Shown one piece after another: positions 25,526-34,494 of a stretch of DNA of 64,000 nt (positions within the stretch are counted from its first letter, which is position 1; the number at the start of each line of letters is the position of its first letter). The position numbers and the translations under genes were made by a program. The notes under the pieces are model-generated. The model did no database searches and was not told where the DNA came from. It saw nothing but the letters and a program-made list of their open reading frames with translations. The stretch comes from Mycolicibacterium frederiksbergense. Lineage in GTDB: Bacteria; Actinomycetota; Actinomycetes; Mycobacteriales; Mycobacteriaceae. The DNA lies in assembly GCF_029893345.1 (NCBI RefSeq), contig NZ_JARXVE010000001.1, positions 248,001-312,000 of the forward strand, given 5' to 3'.

Positions 25526-25552
25526 TCAATCTGGTCAATGGTTGGAACTGAC

Positions 25553-25900
25553 TCACATCTCGGCGACGTCGTGCGCGTGGTGAACGATGTCGTGCAGGTG
25601 ATAGATCGCGATGGTTGCCACGGTGAACTCGCTGCCGTTGCTGCGCAGTCCCCGCCGCGACCAGGCGTGGGCCGGCACCTGGTCATAAGTGTCGGCGACG
25701 ATGTCGGCCGCCTCGAACAGTTCGGTGGCGACGGCGCCGGCGTCCTGTGACGCATAGTCGTCGGAGATCGCCGTGGCGTCTTGATCCCAGTTCGGGAAGA
25801 GCGGATCGTTCTCGGTCAGCATCAACCGCACCCGGTGCTCGAAGATCCGGTGCACGTCACGGATGTGGTCGGCCACCTCGGTGTGGTGCACCCATGCCAC
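25553..25900 (-). CDS. N-terminally truncated DinB/maleylpyruvate-isomerase-like protein
   Basis: 115 residues matching the middle and C-terminal part of mycobacterial DinB-like proteins ('HIRDVHRIFEHRVRLMLTENDP', 'SNGSEFTVATIAIYHLHDIVHH'). Family members run about 165-175 residues; the first 45-55, carrying the first metal-ligand helix, are absent. The frame is closed by a stop at 25916-25918, the same triplet position as the upstream peptidase stop. GTG 25900 has a GAGG eight bases upstream, so it may still be translated by coupling. Possibly a remnant. Confidence 0.6.
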   Translation of the reverse strand: MAWVHHTEVADHIRDVHRIFEHRVRLMLTENDPLFPNWDQDATAISDDYASQDAGAVATELFEAADIVADTYDQVPAHAWSRRGLRSNGSEFTVATIAIYHLHDIVHHAHDVAEM

Positions 25901-25915
25901 CAGTGTCCTCGCCGG

Positions 25916-27589
25916 TCAGTCCTCCGACAATGCCGACCTCAGCACATCGAGCGGTAGTCCGCCGAGATCCAGTGCGCGGCTGTGGAACTCCCGCAACGAC
26001 GATCCCCGGCGCAGTGTTTCGTCGCGGAGTTCGTGCCAGATCCGCTGCCCGATGGCATACGACGGTGCCTGCCCCGGCCAGCCCAGGTAGCGGTCCAGTT
26101 CGAAGCGCCGGTTCTCCTCGGCCATCGCCGAATGCGAGGAGAGGAAGGTCCAGGCCCGTTCGGCGTCCCAAGTCCCACCGTCGGGCGCGGTCAGACCGCA
26201 GTGCACACCGATGTCGATCACCACCCGGGCGGCCCGGAATCGTTGCGCATCAAGCATCCCCATCCGGTCACCGGCATCGTCGAGCCAGCCCAGCTCGGCC
26301 ATCAACCGCTCGGCATACAGCGCCCAGCCCTCGCCGTGCCCCGATACCCAGCAACCCAGCCGCCGCCACCGGTTGAGCTGCCCGGCCAGTGCGACCGCAC
26401 GGCCGATCTGCAGATGATGACCCGGGACGCCCTCGTGGAAGACCGTGGTGGTCTCCTGCCAGGTGCGGAATTCCTCGACGCCGGTGGGAACCGACCACCA
26501 CATCCGTCCGGGCCGGGTCCAGTCCTCGGAGGGGCCGGTGTAGTAGATGCCTCCGGTGTGCGTCGGCGCGATCCGGCACTCCAGGGTGCGTAGCGGTCCC
26601 TCGATGTCGAAGTGGGTGCCTGCCAGCGACTCCACCGCACGGTCGGACAGATCCTGCATCCAGGCCTGCAGTGCCTCGGTGCCGTTGATGATGTACCGGG
26701 ATTCTTCGTCGAGCCGATGCAGCGCCTCGGCCACCGTGGCGCCGGGGTAGAGCTGCTGGGCGATCGACTCCTGTTCGGCCACAACGGTATCGAGCAGACC
26801 CAAACTCCATTCGTAGGCTTCGTCGAGGTCGACGGCGCTGCCCAGGAACAACCTCGACATCAATCGGTAGGTGTCGCGGCCGCAGGCATCGGATTGCCGC
26901 GCATGCGGGGCGATGTCCTCGCGCAACACCTCACCGAGTGCCCGATACGCGTCGGCCGCGGCTTCGGCTCGCTGCCGTAACTCAGCCAGAAGCTGCGGAT
27001 TGTCCTGCACCGCACCGGTTCCCATCTCGGAGAACAACTGCGCGATCTGCTCGGCCTGGGTGACTCCACGGGAGACCTGACGCACGGCCGGGGCATGCCC
27101 GGTGCGGGCGGCTTCGCGCAATGCGTGCGCGTACCCTTCGGCGCGTTCGGGCACCTTGGCCAATCGCTTGGCGATCAGCGCCCAATCGTCCTCGGTGTCG
27201 GTGGCCATCAGGTCGAACACGTCGCGCATGGCCTGCAGCGGTGAGGCGATGACGTTGAGCTCGCCCAGATCCAGGCCGGCATCGTGCACGTCGACGATCA
27301 CCCCGAGCCGTTCGCGCAGCGCGGCGATGGTCACCACGTCGATGTGATCGGCCGGCTGCACCCCGTCCAGCTCCCGCAGCGTCGCGCGTGCGGCCTCGGC
27401 GCGTGCCGTGACCCCCTGCGGGGAGTAGTCGGTCAGATCGTCGTCGTGACCGCTGATGCCCATTTCCGTTGCGGCGCATGGATCGAGCCGGGCATACGTG
27501 TCGAGGTAGCGCTCGGCTACCGCGTCGACGGCTGTGGCGGCCCTAGCCAAGGTTGGTCGCGGAGAAGGTGTCGCACTTGTTCGGATCAC
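25916..27589 (-). CDS. DUF885 family metallopeptidase-like protein
   Basis: A 557-residue protein of the DUF885 family, distant relatives of M32/thermolysin-type carboxypeptidases. The signature 'FHEGVPGHHLQIGRA' (HE...HH zinc motif) lies around residue 385; the upstream 'TGGIYYTGPSEDWTRPGRMWW' is also typical. GTG 27589 would overlap the upstream gene by 47 bp; TTG 27550 is an alternative start with little overlap. No signal peptide is visible, so it is probably cytoplasmic. Confidence 0.87.
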   Translation of the reverse strand: MIRTSATPSPRPTLARAATAVDAVAERYLDTYARLDPCAATEMGISGHDDDLTDYSPQGVTARAEAARATLRELDGVQPADHIDVVTIAALRERLGVIVDVHDAGLDLGELNVIASPLQAMRDVFDLMATDTEDDWALIAKRLAKVPERAEGYAHALREAARTGHAPAVRQVSRGVTQAEQIAQLFSEMGTGAVQDNPQLLAELRQRAEAAADAYRALGEVLREDIAPHARQSDACGRDTYRLMSRLFLGSAVDLDEAYEWSLGLLDTVVAEQESIAQQLYPGATVAEALHRLDEESRYIINGTEALQAWMQDLSDRAVESLAGTHFDIEGPLRTLECRIAPTHTGGIYYTGPSEDWTRPGRMWWSVPTGVEEFRTWQETTTVFHEGVPGHHLQIGRAVALAGQLNRWRRLGCWVSGHGEGWALYAERLMAELGWLDDAGDRMGMLDAQRFRAARVVIDIGVHCGLTAPDGGTWDAERAWTFLSSHSAMAEENRRFELDRYLGWPGQAPSYAIGQRIWHELRDETLRRGSSLREFHSRALDLGGLPLDVLRSALSED

Positions 27590-28436
27590 CGGTCTGGTAG
27601 CCGATGGTGAACCACTTCTGGCGTTCCGCGGAGGAGCCGTGCGTCCAGGCTTCGGGGTTGATCCGGCCGGTGGCCTGCTTCTGGATGCGGTCGTCGCCCA
27701 CTGCGGAGGCCGCCGACAGTGCGTCGGCGATGTCCTTGTCGCTCAGCGGTTCCAGGAACGGCACGTCGGTACCTTCCTGTTTGGTGATCGACGCGTAATG
27801 CGCCCACACGCCGGCGTAGCAGTCGGCCTGCAGTTCGGTGCGCACGCCTGCGCCGGTGGCACCCTGCGGATCGCGCTGGGCCCGGCCGAGCACCCCGAGT
27901 AGATCCTGCACATGGTGGCCGAACTCATGGGCGACCACGTACTCCTGTGCGAGCGGGCCTCCGCTGGAACCGAACCGGTCTACCAGCACCTGGAAGAAGT
28001 CGGTGTCGAAGTACGCCGTCTTGTCCACCGGGCAGTAGAACGGGCCGACATCACTGGTGGCCGGGCCGCAGCCGGTATCGACCTGGCCCTTGAACAGCCG
28101 AACGTGCGGACGCGTGTATCCCTTGAGTAGCTGCTGCCAGACGCCGTCCACCGAGTTGCCGGTGGCGACCACCCGGCACTCGACCTTGGAGTTGGCGTCG
28201 GCGCCGGTCTTGCACTGGCTCAGGTCGAAGCCCGGCACCTCGGCGTCACTGGGGCCCATCTGTTGCTGCTGGGGGAGCACGGTGCCCGGATCGACGCCCA
28301 GGAACATGGCGAGCACAACGATCAACAAGCCGCCGATGCCACCACCGATGGCGATACCGCGGCCGGGGCCGCGACCACCACCGCCGGTACTGGAAGTGGT
28401 GCTGGTGTCGATGTGCATACCCTCGTTGAAGGTCAT
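27543..28436 (-). CDS. Neutral zinc metallopeptidase (YpfJ/KPN_02809 family)
   Basis: 297 residues. The head starts 'MTFNEGMHIDTSTTSS', followed by a Gly-rich linker, one transmembrane helix (about 30-50, 'GGLLIVVLAMFLGV') and an extracytoplasmic peptidase domain with 'VVAHEFGHHVQDLLG' (HExxH) near residue 170 and 'ELQADCYAGVWAHY' supplying the third zinc ligand. It corresponds to Rv2575 as I recall. ATG 28436 has GGAG eight bases upstream. Divergent from the esterase gene. Confidence 0.9.
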   Translation of the reverse strand: MTFNEGMHIDTSTTSSTGGGGRGPGRGIAIGGGIGGLLIVVLAMFLGVDPGTVLPQQQQMGPSDAEVPGFDLSQCKTGADANSKVECRVVATGNSVDGVWQQLLKGYTRPHVRLFKGQVDTGCGPATSDVGPFYCPVDKTAYFDTDFFQVLVDRFGSSGGPLAQEYVVAHEFGHHVQDLLGVLGRAQRDPQGATGAGVRTELQADCYAGVWAHYASITKQEGTDVPFLEPLSDKDIADALSAASAVGDDRIQKQATGRINPEAWTHGSSAERQKWFTIGYQTGDPNKCDTFSATNLG

Positions 28437-28498
28437 CGCGTCACTCCATCGCATTCGCCGGTAGGTCTGTGCTAAACAGCGCATTAAGCTTGCCACAC

Positions 28499-28511
28499 TA
28501 CGATTCAGACG
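28499..28511 (+). promoter_or_regulatory. Leaderless promoter of the carboxylesterase gene
   Basis: TACGAT at 28499-28504 fits the mycobacterial -10 consensus (TANNNT) and ends six bases before the GTG at 28511, so transcription should begin at the start codon. No ribosome-binding site is present upstream, which agrees with a leaderless mRNA. Confidence 0.5.
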
Positions 28512-29986
28512 TGTCCGTCGTAGCCGAACATTCGACCATCGCCGACACTTCGCTGGGGCGGCTGCGCGGCACCCGCGAAAACGGCGTCAGCGTGTGGCGG
28601 GGTGTCGACTACGCCCAGCAACCCATCGGGCCATTGCGGTTCCTGGCGCCGCGGCCTGTGCCGGTCTGGACCGGGGTACGTGACGCGGTTGCGCACGGCC
28701 CGTTGCCCCCGCAGGGCCGTTCGTTCGTCGGGGGAGGACGCGACGACCCCAAGATCCGCGACGAGGCTTGCCTGACCGTCACCGTCTGGTCCCCGGACAC
28801 CGCGGGATCGCTTCCGGTGATGGTGTGGATCCCCGGCGGGGCGTTCGTCTACGGCGCCGGCCAGTTGCAGCTCTACAACGGTTCGCGACTGGCCGCCAAC
28901 GGCAATGTCGTGGTCGTGAACGTCACCTATCGGCTCGGTGTGTTCGGCGGATTCGAACTCGGCGACCTGGGCGAGGGGTTCGACGACAACCTGTGCCTGC
29001 GCGACCAGATCGCCGCGCTGCAGTGGGTGCGCGACAACATCGCGGCATTCGGAGGCGATCCCGAGCGGGTCACGGTGTTCGGCGAATCGGCCGGTGCCAC
29101 ATCGGTGTTGGCCCTGCTGGCCAGCCCGGCGGCCGAGGGGCTGTTCGCCCGGGCCATCGCCCAGAGCCCGGCGCTGCCGTTGATCGCCGATCGCGACAGC
29201 CGGGCCCGTCAAGCGCACCGGTTCATGCAGCTGCTCGGCGTCGGGGCCGACCAGCTCAAGGTGCTGCCGCAGCGGCAGCTGCGCCGTGCCGCCGGCCAAC
29301 TGCAGTTGGAAAGCGCCGAGCAGACGCCGACGCTGGCCTACGGGCTCACCCACGGCGTCGACCTGCTGCCGATGCATCCGATCGAGGCGGCGCGAGCGGC
29401 GGCGGTCTTGCCGGTGCCGCTGATCATCGGCACCAACAGTCACGAGGCGTCGATGTTCGCCTGGGGTAAACCGCCGATGCTGCCGACCACACCGGAGAGC
29501 GTCGAGGGCTATTTCCGCCGCCATGCTCCGCAGGCCCGGGACCGGGTGCTGGCGGCCTATCCGGAGTTCCCGCGCCGGCGGGCGATGGTGGCGTTCGGCT
29601 CCGACGTCATGTTCGGCGCACCGACATGGGCGTTCTCCGACGCCTATAGTACGCACGCACCGACCCACGTCTACCGGTTCGATCACACCACCTGGACGCT
29701 CAAGATGCTCGGACTCGGCGCCACCCACGGCAGCGAGATCGTGCACATCCAGCACAGCTACGGGTCATATCTGGGCCGCAAGCTGCATCCGTTGGGCCGA
29801 CGGGTACAGCCGTCGGTGGGGCGCCGCATGCAGCGCACCTGGCTGGACTTCGCCCGGGCCGAGATCGCCGACTGGCCGTTTTACGGCGTCGACCAGCGGC
29901 TGACCCGGGTGATCCGTTCCACCCGCGATGAGACTGTCGCCGACCCGGATGCGGCCAGACGTGCGGTGTGGCAGGGGCTCTGCTAG
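28511..29986 (+). CDS. Type-B carboxylesterase/lipase
   Basis: A 491-residue alpha/beta-hydrolase of the carboxylesterase type B family. Oxyanion-hole region 'WIPGGAFVYGAG', nucleophile 'FGESAGATS' (Ser near residue 194), acid region 'GTNSHEASMFAWG', and catalytic His in 'GATHGSEIVHI'. No signal peptide, so it acts on intracellular esters or carbamates. GTG 28511 is chosen over ATG 28469 because the promoter lies between them. Ends tail to tail with the SRPBCC gene sharing CTAG. Confidence 0.9.
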   Translation: MSVVAEHSTIADTSLGRLRGTRENGVSVWRGVDYAQQPIGPLRFLAPRPVPVWTGVRDAVAHGPLPPQGRSFVGGGRDDPKIRDEACLTVTVWSPDTAGSLPVMVWIPGGAFVYGAGQLQLYNGSRLAANGNVVVVNVTYRLGVFGGFELGDLGEGFDDNLCLRDQIAALQWVRDNIAAFGGDPERVTVFGESAGATSVLALLASPAAEGLFARAIAQSPALPLIADRDSRARQAHRFMQLLGVGADQLKVLPQRQLRRAAGQLQLESAEQTPTLAYGLTHGVDLLPMHPIEAARAAAVLPVPLIIGTNSHEASMFAWGKPPMLPTTPESVEGYFRRHAPQARDRVLAAYPEFPRRRAMVAFGSDVMFGAPTWAFSDAYSTHAPTHVYRFDHTTWTLKMLGLGATHGSEIVHIQHSYGSYLGRKLHPLGRRVQPSVGRRMQRTWLDFARAEIADWPFYGVDQRLTRVIRSTRDETVADPDAARRAVWQGLC

Positions 29987-30486
29987 CTGCCGTAGCGCTC
30001 GTCGGTGTACCGACGCAGGTTGTGCAGGAATCGTTGGAACAGCCAGCCCATCACGGGCTGAAATATGGTCATCCCGAGTCGGCCGGCCAGACCGTTCGGT
30101 TTCATGGCCATCACCCAGGTCAGGTGGCAGCCTTCGGCGGTGGGGACGACGCGGTAGTCCTCGGCGAAAGCCGAGACCGCGTTCGAGGTGCTGGTATTGA
30201 ATCGGAAAGCCATGTGTGAGAAGGGCTCCCACGCCAGGAATTCCTCGTCACCGACGATGTAACCGCGCATCGTGACGGTACGGGTGGTGCCCACGCCGCG
30301 GGGTTCGGGGCTGGTCCACTCCACATTGGTGATGACCGTCGCCCACTGTGGCCACGAGGTCGCATCGCCGAGCACCTCGAACAGTTGCTCGGGTGTGATG
30401 GCGAGATCGATGGTGCTGACGAAGCGGAACGGCGCACGGTCGATGAAGTCCAACTCGACGCGCTCGCACTCATAGGTCCGGGCCAT
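29983..30486 (-). CDS. SRPBCC/START-domain protein (Rv2574 type)
   Basis: 167 residues, START/Bet v1-like: 'ITPEQLFEVLGDATSWPQW' is the hallmark N-terminal helix-loop, 'GVGTTRTVTMRGYIVGDEEFLAW' the central strands, and a long C-terminal helix 'GWLFQRFLHNLRRYTDERY'. It likely binds a hydrophobic ligand; function is unknown. It has the same length as Rv2574 as I recall, at the syntenic place. Confidence 0.82.
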   Translation of the reverse strand: MARTYECERVELDFIDRAPFRFVSTIDLAITPEQLFEVLGDATSWPQWATVITNVEWTSPEPRGVGTTRTVTMRGYIVGDEEFLAWEPFSHMAFRFNTSTSNAVSAFAEDYRVVPTAEGCHLTWVMAMKPNGLAGRLGMTIFQPVMGWLFQRFLHNLRRYTDERYGS

Positions 30487-30522
30487 GGGTAGACACCCTA
30501 GGGGAGAGTGTCTAGTCGCGGG

Positions 30523-31419
30523 TCATCCCGGCCCATCGCTGGCCGCCGCCAGCAGCGGGACCAGCACGTCACTGATCGGGGTAGGCAGACCATGTGCGGC
30601 CGCCTTGCGGGCGATGACGCCGTTGCGGATATCCCATTCCAATGGCTGGCCCGCCCGATGATCGGTCAGCATCGAGGTGGTGACGTCCTCGGGCAACGAG
30701 GCGAGCAAGCCGACGGTCTCGTCGGCCACCTCATCGCCCAGGTCGGCACCGTCGGCCCGGGCCACGGCCACGCATTCGACCAGATAGTGCCGGGCCAGCG
30801 CGGCCACGTCGTCACGTCGGAACATCCCCGCACGCCGATCGGCCAGCACCATGAACCCGACCACGGCGTTGACCAGCAGCTTGCGCCATGCCGCGGTGCG
30901 GAAATCGGGGTCGAGGTCGACGCCGATCGCGGTGTCGCGCAATGCGCCGGCCAGAGTGGCCGCCGCCGTGGTGTCGGGCAGCACCAGCCGGGCCTCGCTG
31001 CGCAACCGAACCCAGCCGCCGGGCTGCGCCTCCGCGGAGATCCACACCGCCGCGGGCACCACGTGGGCCTCGTCGGTGCGCGGGCTGAAGGTGCTCACCC
31101 GCTCGACCTGCTCGACGCCGTTCTGCAGTGCACACACCACGGTGTTCTCGTCGCACAGCCGGTCCAGCCAGGGTGCCGCGTGCGCGTTCTGGGTGTCCTT
31201 GACGGCAAGAAACACCACGTCGAGCGGGCCGTCGACGGTGATCGGGTCGGTGTGGACCGGGCCCGGCACCCGGATCGGGTCTCCGTCATCGGGCCGGACC
31301 TCGACACCGTCGCGCGCGGTGCGTCCGCACAGCAGTACCGGTCGTCCCGCGGCATGCAGCAGAGCCGCGATGGTGGAGCCGATGGCGCCCGGACCGATGA
31401 CCGCGAAGGGGGAGTTCAC
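30523..31419 (-). CDS. 2-dehydropantoate 2-reductase-like (PanE/ApbA) oxidoreductase
   Basis: 298 residues with N-terminal Rossmann 'FAVIGPGAIGSTIAALLHAAG' compressed to the ApbA pattern, 'VKDTQNAHAAPWL' for the cofactor pocket, and the C-terminal ApbA domain 'WRKLLVNAVVGFMVLADRR' holding the catalytic Lys (R-K-L-x-x-N). PanE reduces ketopantoate in pantothenate synthesis; many mycobacterial homologues act on other 2-oxoacids, so the symbol is left blank. GTG 31419; divergent from aspS across 74 bp. Confidence 0.85.
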   Translation of the reverse strand: MNSPFAVIGPGAIGSTIAALLHAAGRPVLLCGRTARDGVEVRPDDGDPIRVPGPVHTDPITVDGPLDVVFLAVKDTQNAHAAPWLDRLCDENTVVCALQNGVEQVERVSTFSPRTDEAHVVPAAVWISAEAQPGGWVRLRSEARLVLPDTTAAATLAGALRDTAIGVDLDPDFRTAAWRKLLVNAVVGFMVLADRRAGMFRRDDVAALARHYLVECVAVARADGADLGDEVADETVGLLASLPEDVTTSMLTDHRAGQPLEWDIRNGVIARKAAAHGLPTPISDVLVPLLAAASDGPG

Positions 31420-31451
31420 TATCGCCAAGTTACCGCCGTCGGTGGACTCTC

Positions 31452-31478
31452 TAGACTGGTCACTCGTCCCACCAGTCT
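31452..31478 (+). promoter_or_regulatory. aspS promoter and leader hairpin
   Basis: A -10 box TAGACT (31452-31457) implies a transcription start near 31464 and a leader of about 30 nt before GTG 31494. Perfect 8-bp arms AGACTGGT (31453-31460) and ACCAGTCT (31471-31478) overlap the -10 and leader, leaving GAGGAG at 31484-31489 as ribosome-binding site. The dyad could be a DNA operator; because one arm lies upstream of the start it is less likely to be an RNA attenuator. Confidence 0.5.
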
Positions 31479-31493
31479 TCATGAGGAGTTTTC

Positions 31494-33278
31494 GTGCTGC
31501 GCAGTCATGCCGCCGGTTCGTTGCGGGCCACCGATGCCGGTCAGACGGTGACACTGGCGGGTTGGGTGGCGCGCCGTCGTGACCACGGCGGCGTCATCTT
31601 CATCGACCTGCGCGACGCGTCCGGCGTGTCCCAGGTGGTGTTCCGCGAAGGTGACGTGCTGGCAGCGGCGCACCGGCTGCGCGCCGAGTTCTGTGTCGCG
31701 GTCACCGGCGTCGTCGAGGTCCGCCCGGAGGGCAACGAGAACTCCGAGATCCCGACCGGGCAGATCGAGGTCAACGCGACCTCGCTGACGGTGTTGGGGG
31801 AGAGCGCTCCGCTGCCGTTCCAGCTCGATGAGACCCCCGGTGAGGAAGCCCGGCTCAAGTACCGCTACCTGGATCTGCGCCGCGAGGGCCCGGGCCACGC
31901 AATCCGGTTGCGCTCCAAGGTGAATGCCGCTGCCCGTGGTGTGCTGGCCGAGCATGACTTCGTCGAGATCGAGACGCCGACGATGACCCGCTCGACACCG
32001 GAGGGGGCGCGCGACTTCCTGGTGCCCGCGCGGCTGCAGCCCGGCTCGTTCTACGCGCTGCCGCAGAGCCCGCAGCTGTTCAAGCAGCTGCTCATGGTGG
32101 CGGGCATGGAGCGCTACTACCAGATCGCGCGGTGCTACCGCGACGAGGATTTCCGCGCCGATCGCCAGCCCGAGTTCACCCAGCTGGACATGGAGCTGAG
32201 CTTCGTCGACGCCAACGACGTGATCGCCATCTCCGAACAGATCCTCAAGGCGGTCTGGTCGACGATCGGTTATGACCTGCCGCTGCCGCTGCCCCGGATC
32301 AGCTACGCCGAGGCGATGCGCCGGTTCGGTTCGGACAAGCCCGACCTGCGGTTCGGTGTGGAGCTCATCGAATGCACCGACTACTTCAAGGACACCCCGT
32401 TCCGGGTGTTCCAGGCGCCCTACGTGGGTGCGGTCGTGATGTCCGGTGGGGCGTCGCAGCCGCGTCGCACCCTGGACGGCTGGCAGGAGTTCGCCAAGCA
32501 GCGCGGCCACAAGGGGCTGGCCTATGTGTTGGTGGGCGAAGGAGACAACGCCGGCACTCTCTCTGGACCCGTGGCCAAGAACCTCACCGACGCCGAGCGC
32601 GACGGCCTGGCCGCCCATGTCGGCGCCAAACCCGGTGACTGCGTGTTCTTCGCGGCCGGCCCGGTGAAGGGCGCCCGGGCGTTGTTGGGCGCCACGCGCA
32701 TCGAGATCGCCAAGCGCCTGGATCTGGTCGATCCCAATGCGTGGGCGTTCACCTGGGTGGTGGACTTCCCGATGTTCGAGACGACCGACGAGGCGACGGC
32801 CTCCGGCGACGTGGCGGTCGGCACCGGGGCCTGGACCGCGATGCACCATGCGTTCACCGCGCCCAAGCCCGAATCCGAGGGCAGCTTCGACACCGATCCG
32901 GGTAGTGCGTTGTCCGATGCCTACGACATCGTCTGCAACGGCAACGAGATCGGCGGCGGCTCGATTCGTATCCACCGGCGCGACATCCAGGAGCGGGTGT
33001 TCGAGATGATGGGTATCGACCACGAGGAAGCCCAGGACAAGTTCGGATTCCTGTTGGACGCCTTCACCTTCGGGGCCCCGCCGCACGGCGGTATCGCGTT
33101 CGGCTGGGACCGCATCACCGCACTGCTGGCCGGGGTGGACTCGATCCGCGAGGTGATCGCCTTCCCCAAGTCCGGCGGCGGCGTCGACCCGCTGACCGAC
33201 GCGCCCGCGCCGATCACCGAGGCGCAGCGCAAGGAATCCGGAATAGACGTCAAGCCGGACCAGCTGAAGAAGTCATGA
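31494..33278 (+). CDS. aspS: Aspartyl-tRNA(Asp/Asn) synthetase
   Basis: A 594-residue bacterial-type class IIb synthetase: N-terminal OB-fold anticodon domain ('[19 protein letters not shown]'), motif 2 '[17 protein letters not shown]', bacterial GAD insertion (about 290-420), motif 3 '[14 protein letters not shown]'. Mycobacterial AspRS is known to be non-discriminating, feeding the transamidosome. GTG 31494 follows GAGGAG. Stop overlaps the DDN-like gene (ATGA). Confidence 0.97.
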   Translation: MLRSHAAGSLRATDAGQTVTLAGWVARRRDHGGVIFIDLRDASGVSQVVFREGDVLAAAHRLRAEFCVAVTGVVEVRPEGNENSEIPTGQIEVNATSLTVLGESAPLPFQLDETPGEEARLKYRYLDLRREGPGHAIRLRSKVNAAARGVLAEHDFVEIETPTMTRSTPEGARDFLVPARLQPGSFYALPQSPQLFKQLLMVAGMERYYQIARCYRDEDFRADRQPEFTQLDMELSFVDANDVIAISEQILKAVWSTIGYDLPLPLPRISYAEAMRRFGSDKPDLRFGVELIECTDYFKDTPFRVFQAPYVGAVVMSGGASQPRRTLDGWQEFAKQRGHKGLAYVLVGEGDNAGTLSGPVAKNLTDAERDGLAAHVGAKPGDCVFFAAGPVKGARALLGATRIEIAKRLDLVDPNAWAFTWVVDFPMFETTDEATASGDVAVGTGAWTAMHHAFTAPKPESEGSFDTDPGSALSDAYDIVCNGNEIGGGSIRIHRRDIQERVFEMMGIDHEEAQDKFGFLLDAFTFGAPPHGGIAFGWDRITALLAGVDSIREVIAFPKSGGGVDPLTDAPAPITEAQRKESGIDVKPDQLKKS

Positions 33279-33733
33279 GCGAGACCGGCAAGGACAACAA
33301 GGACAAGTACTTCACCGATCGCGGCGCGCTCGACGACCTCAACCGGGGCATCATCGAGGAGTTCCGGGCCAACGGCGGCAAGGTGGGCGGCCCGTTCGCG
33401 GGCAGCACGCTGTTGTTGTTGCACAGCACCGGAGCCAAGTCGGGCCAGCAGCGGGTCTCGCCGCTGGCTTACCAGGAAGTCGACGGCCGGATGCTGATCG
33501 TCGGCTCCTATGCCGGTGGGCCGAAGGCCCCGGCTTGGGTGCACAACCTGCGGGCCGATCCGCGGGCCCGCATCGAGGTCGGCACCGATGCCTATGACGT
33601 CGTTTCGCGGGAGCTACCCACCGACGAGCGCGACGCGGCCTACACGAAAATTGCTGAGCGCACCCCGGTCTTCGCCGAGTATCAGGCCAAGACCACTCGG
33701 ACCATCCCGCTGTTCGAGCTCGTTCGGGCCTGA
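33275..33733 (+). CDS. DDN-like F420-dependent nitroreductase family protein
   Basis: A 152-residue split-barrel protein of the deazaflavin-dependent nitroreductase family. '[21 protein letters not shown]' and '[19 protein letters not shown]' are the family's F420-phosphate binding elements. Members reduce nitroimidazoles or quinones using F420H2; the physiological substrate is unknown. Translationally coupled to aspS by ATGA. Confidence 0.9.
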   Translation: MSETGKDNKDKYFTDRGALDDLNRGIIEEFRANGGKVGGPFAGSTLLLLHSTGAKSGQQRVSPLAYQEVDGRMLIVGSYAGGPKAPAWVHNLRADPRARIEVGTDAYDVVSRELPTDERDAAYTKIAERTPVFAEYQAKTTRTIPLFELVRA

Positions 33734-33834
33734 GGTTCAGGGGATTTCAGCCGCCGGCTGATAGATCTCCTTGGCCGATGGGTTGGCGGCCATACCGGCC
33801 GCTCAGTGACGTGTCAGGTCGTCCTTCCGTCCAC

Positions 33835-34494
33835 TCACCCGTCGATGATGGTCAGGTTGGCCATGCTGCGCAGTGAGGAAACATCTGTGACGTGTGATCC
33901 GGAGAGTTCGAGCATTTGCAGATGCGGCAAGCCGGCCAGTGGCGAGACGTCCGTGATCGAGGTCCCCTCGAGGTCGAGCCAGGTCAGGCCCGTCAGGCCC
34001 GCCAGCGCAGCCACGTCGACTACCTCGGTCTCCGCGAGTTTGAGGCAGGTGAGGCCGCTCAGGCCACCCAGGGGGTCGACGTCCCGGAGTGGCGTCCAGC
34101 GCAGGTCCAGAAACTCCAGTCCGGTCAGACCGGCAAGCGGGGACACATCACTGACTTCCGTTGCGCTGAGGTAGAGGTGGGTGAGACCGTTTAGGCCCGC
34201 CAAGGGGGACACCTCCCGCACCGGCGACCAACGCAGGTCGAGCCTCTGCAACGCGGTCAGCGTCGACAGCGGGCGAAGATCGATCACTACCTCCCCATGC
34301 AATCGCAGTTCGGTCAGGTTCGACAGTTCGGACAACGGGGCCAAGTCCGCCACGGGCAGCTGATCAAGCTCGAGGAACGCAGTCCGGGCGATGGCTTCAG
34401 CATCCAGAGGTGTGGAGATCGGACGGCCCAGCTGCGCGTTCACCGCAGCAACGACACCAGCCGCCCCGCGACGCACGCTACGTCTCGGGCTCAT
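33835..34494 (-). CDS. Internalin-type leucine-rich-repeat protein
   Basis: 219 residues made almost entirely of seven to eight 22-residue LRRs of the internalin/SDS22 kind ('LYLSATEVSDVSPLAGLTGL'), from about residue 42 to the end, after a short basic head. There is no signal peptide, LPXTG, or GW anchor, so it is predicted cytoplasmic. Repeats 3-4 and 5-6 are pairwise similar (LDLRW(S/T)P followed by (A/E)TEV), pointing to duplication of a 44-residue unit. Coupled by ATGA to an unknown 85-residue gene upstream. Probably a protein-binding partner; function unknown. Confidence 0.85.
   Translation of the reverse strand: MSPRRSVRRGAAGVVAAVNAQLGRPISTPLDAEAIARTAFLELDQLPVADLAPLSELSNLTELRLHGEVVIDLRPLSTLTALQRLDLRWSPVREVSPLAGLNGLTHLYLSATEVSDVSPLAGLTGLEFLDLRWTPLRDVDPLGGLSGLTCLKLAETEVVDVAALAGLTGLTWLDLEGTSITDVSPLAGLPHLQMLELSGSHVTDVSSLRSMANLTIIDG

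Noticed and set aside
31479..33086. 535-codon minus-strand open frame opposite aspS
   Set aside because: Shadow of aspS codon bias; no domain features or independent start signal.
33737..33793. 18-codon minus-strand frame reading MAANPSAKEIYQPAAEIP
   Set aside because: Looks like a protein tail but is too short, lacks a ribosome-binding site and matches no gene I can name; may be a fossil.
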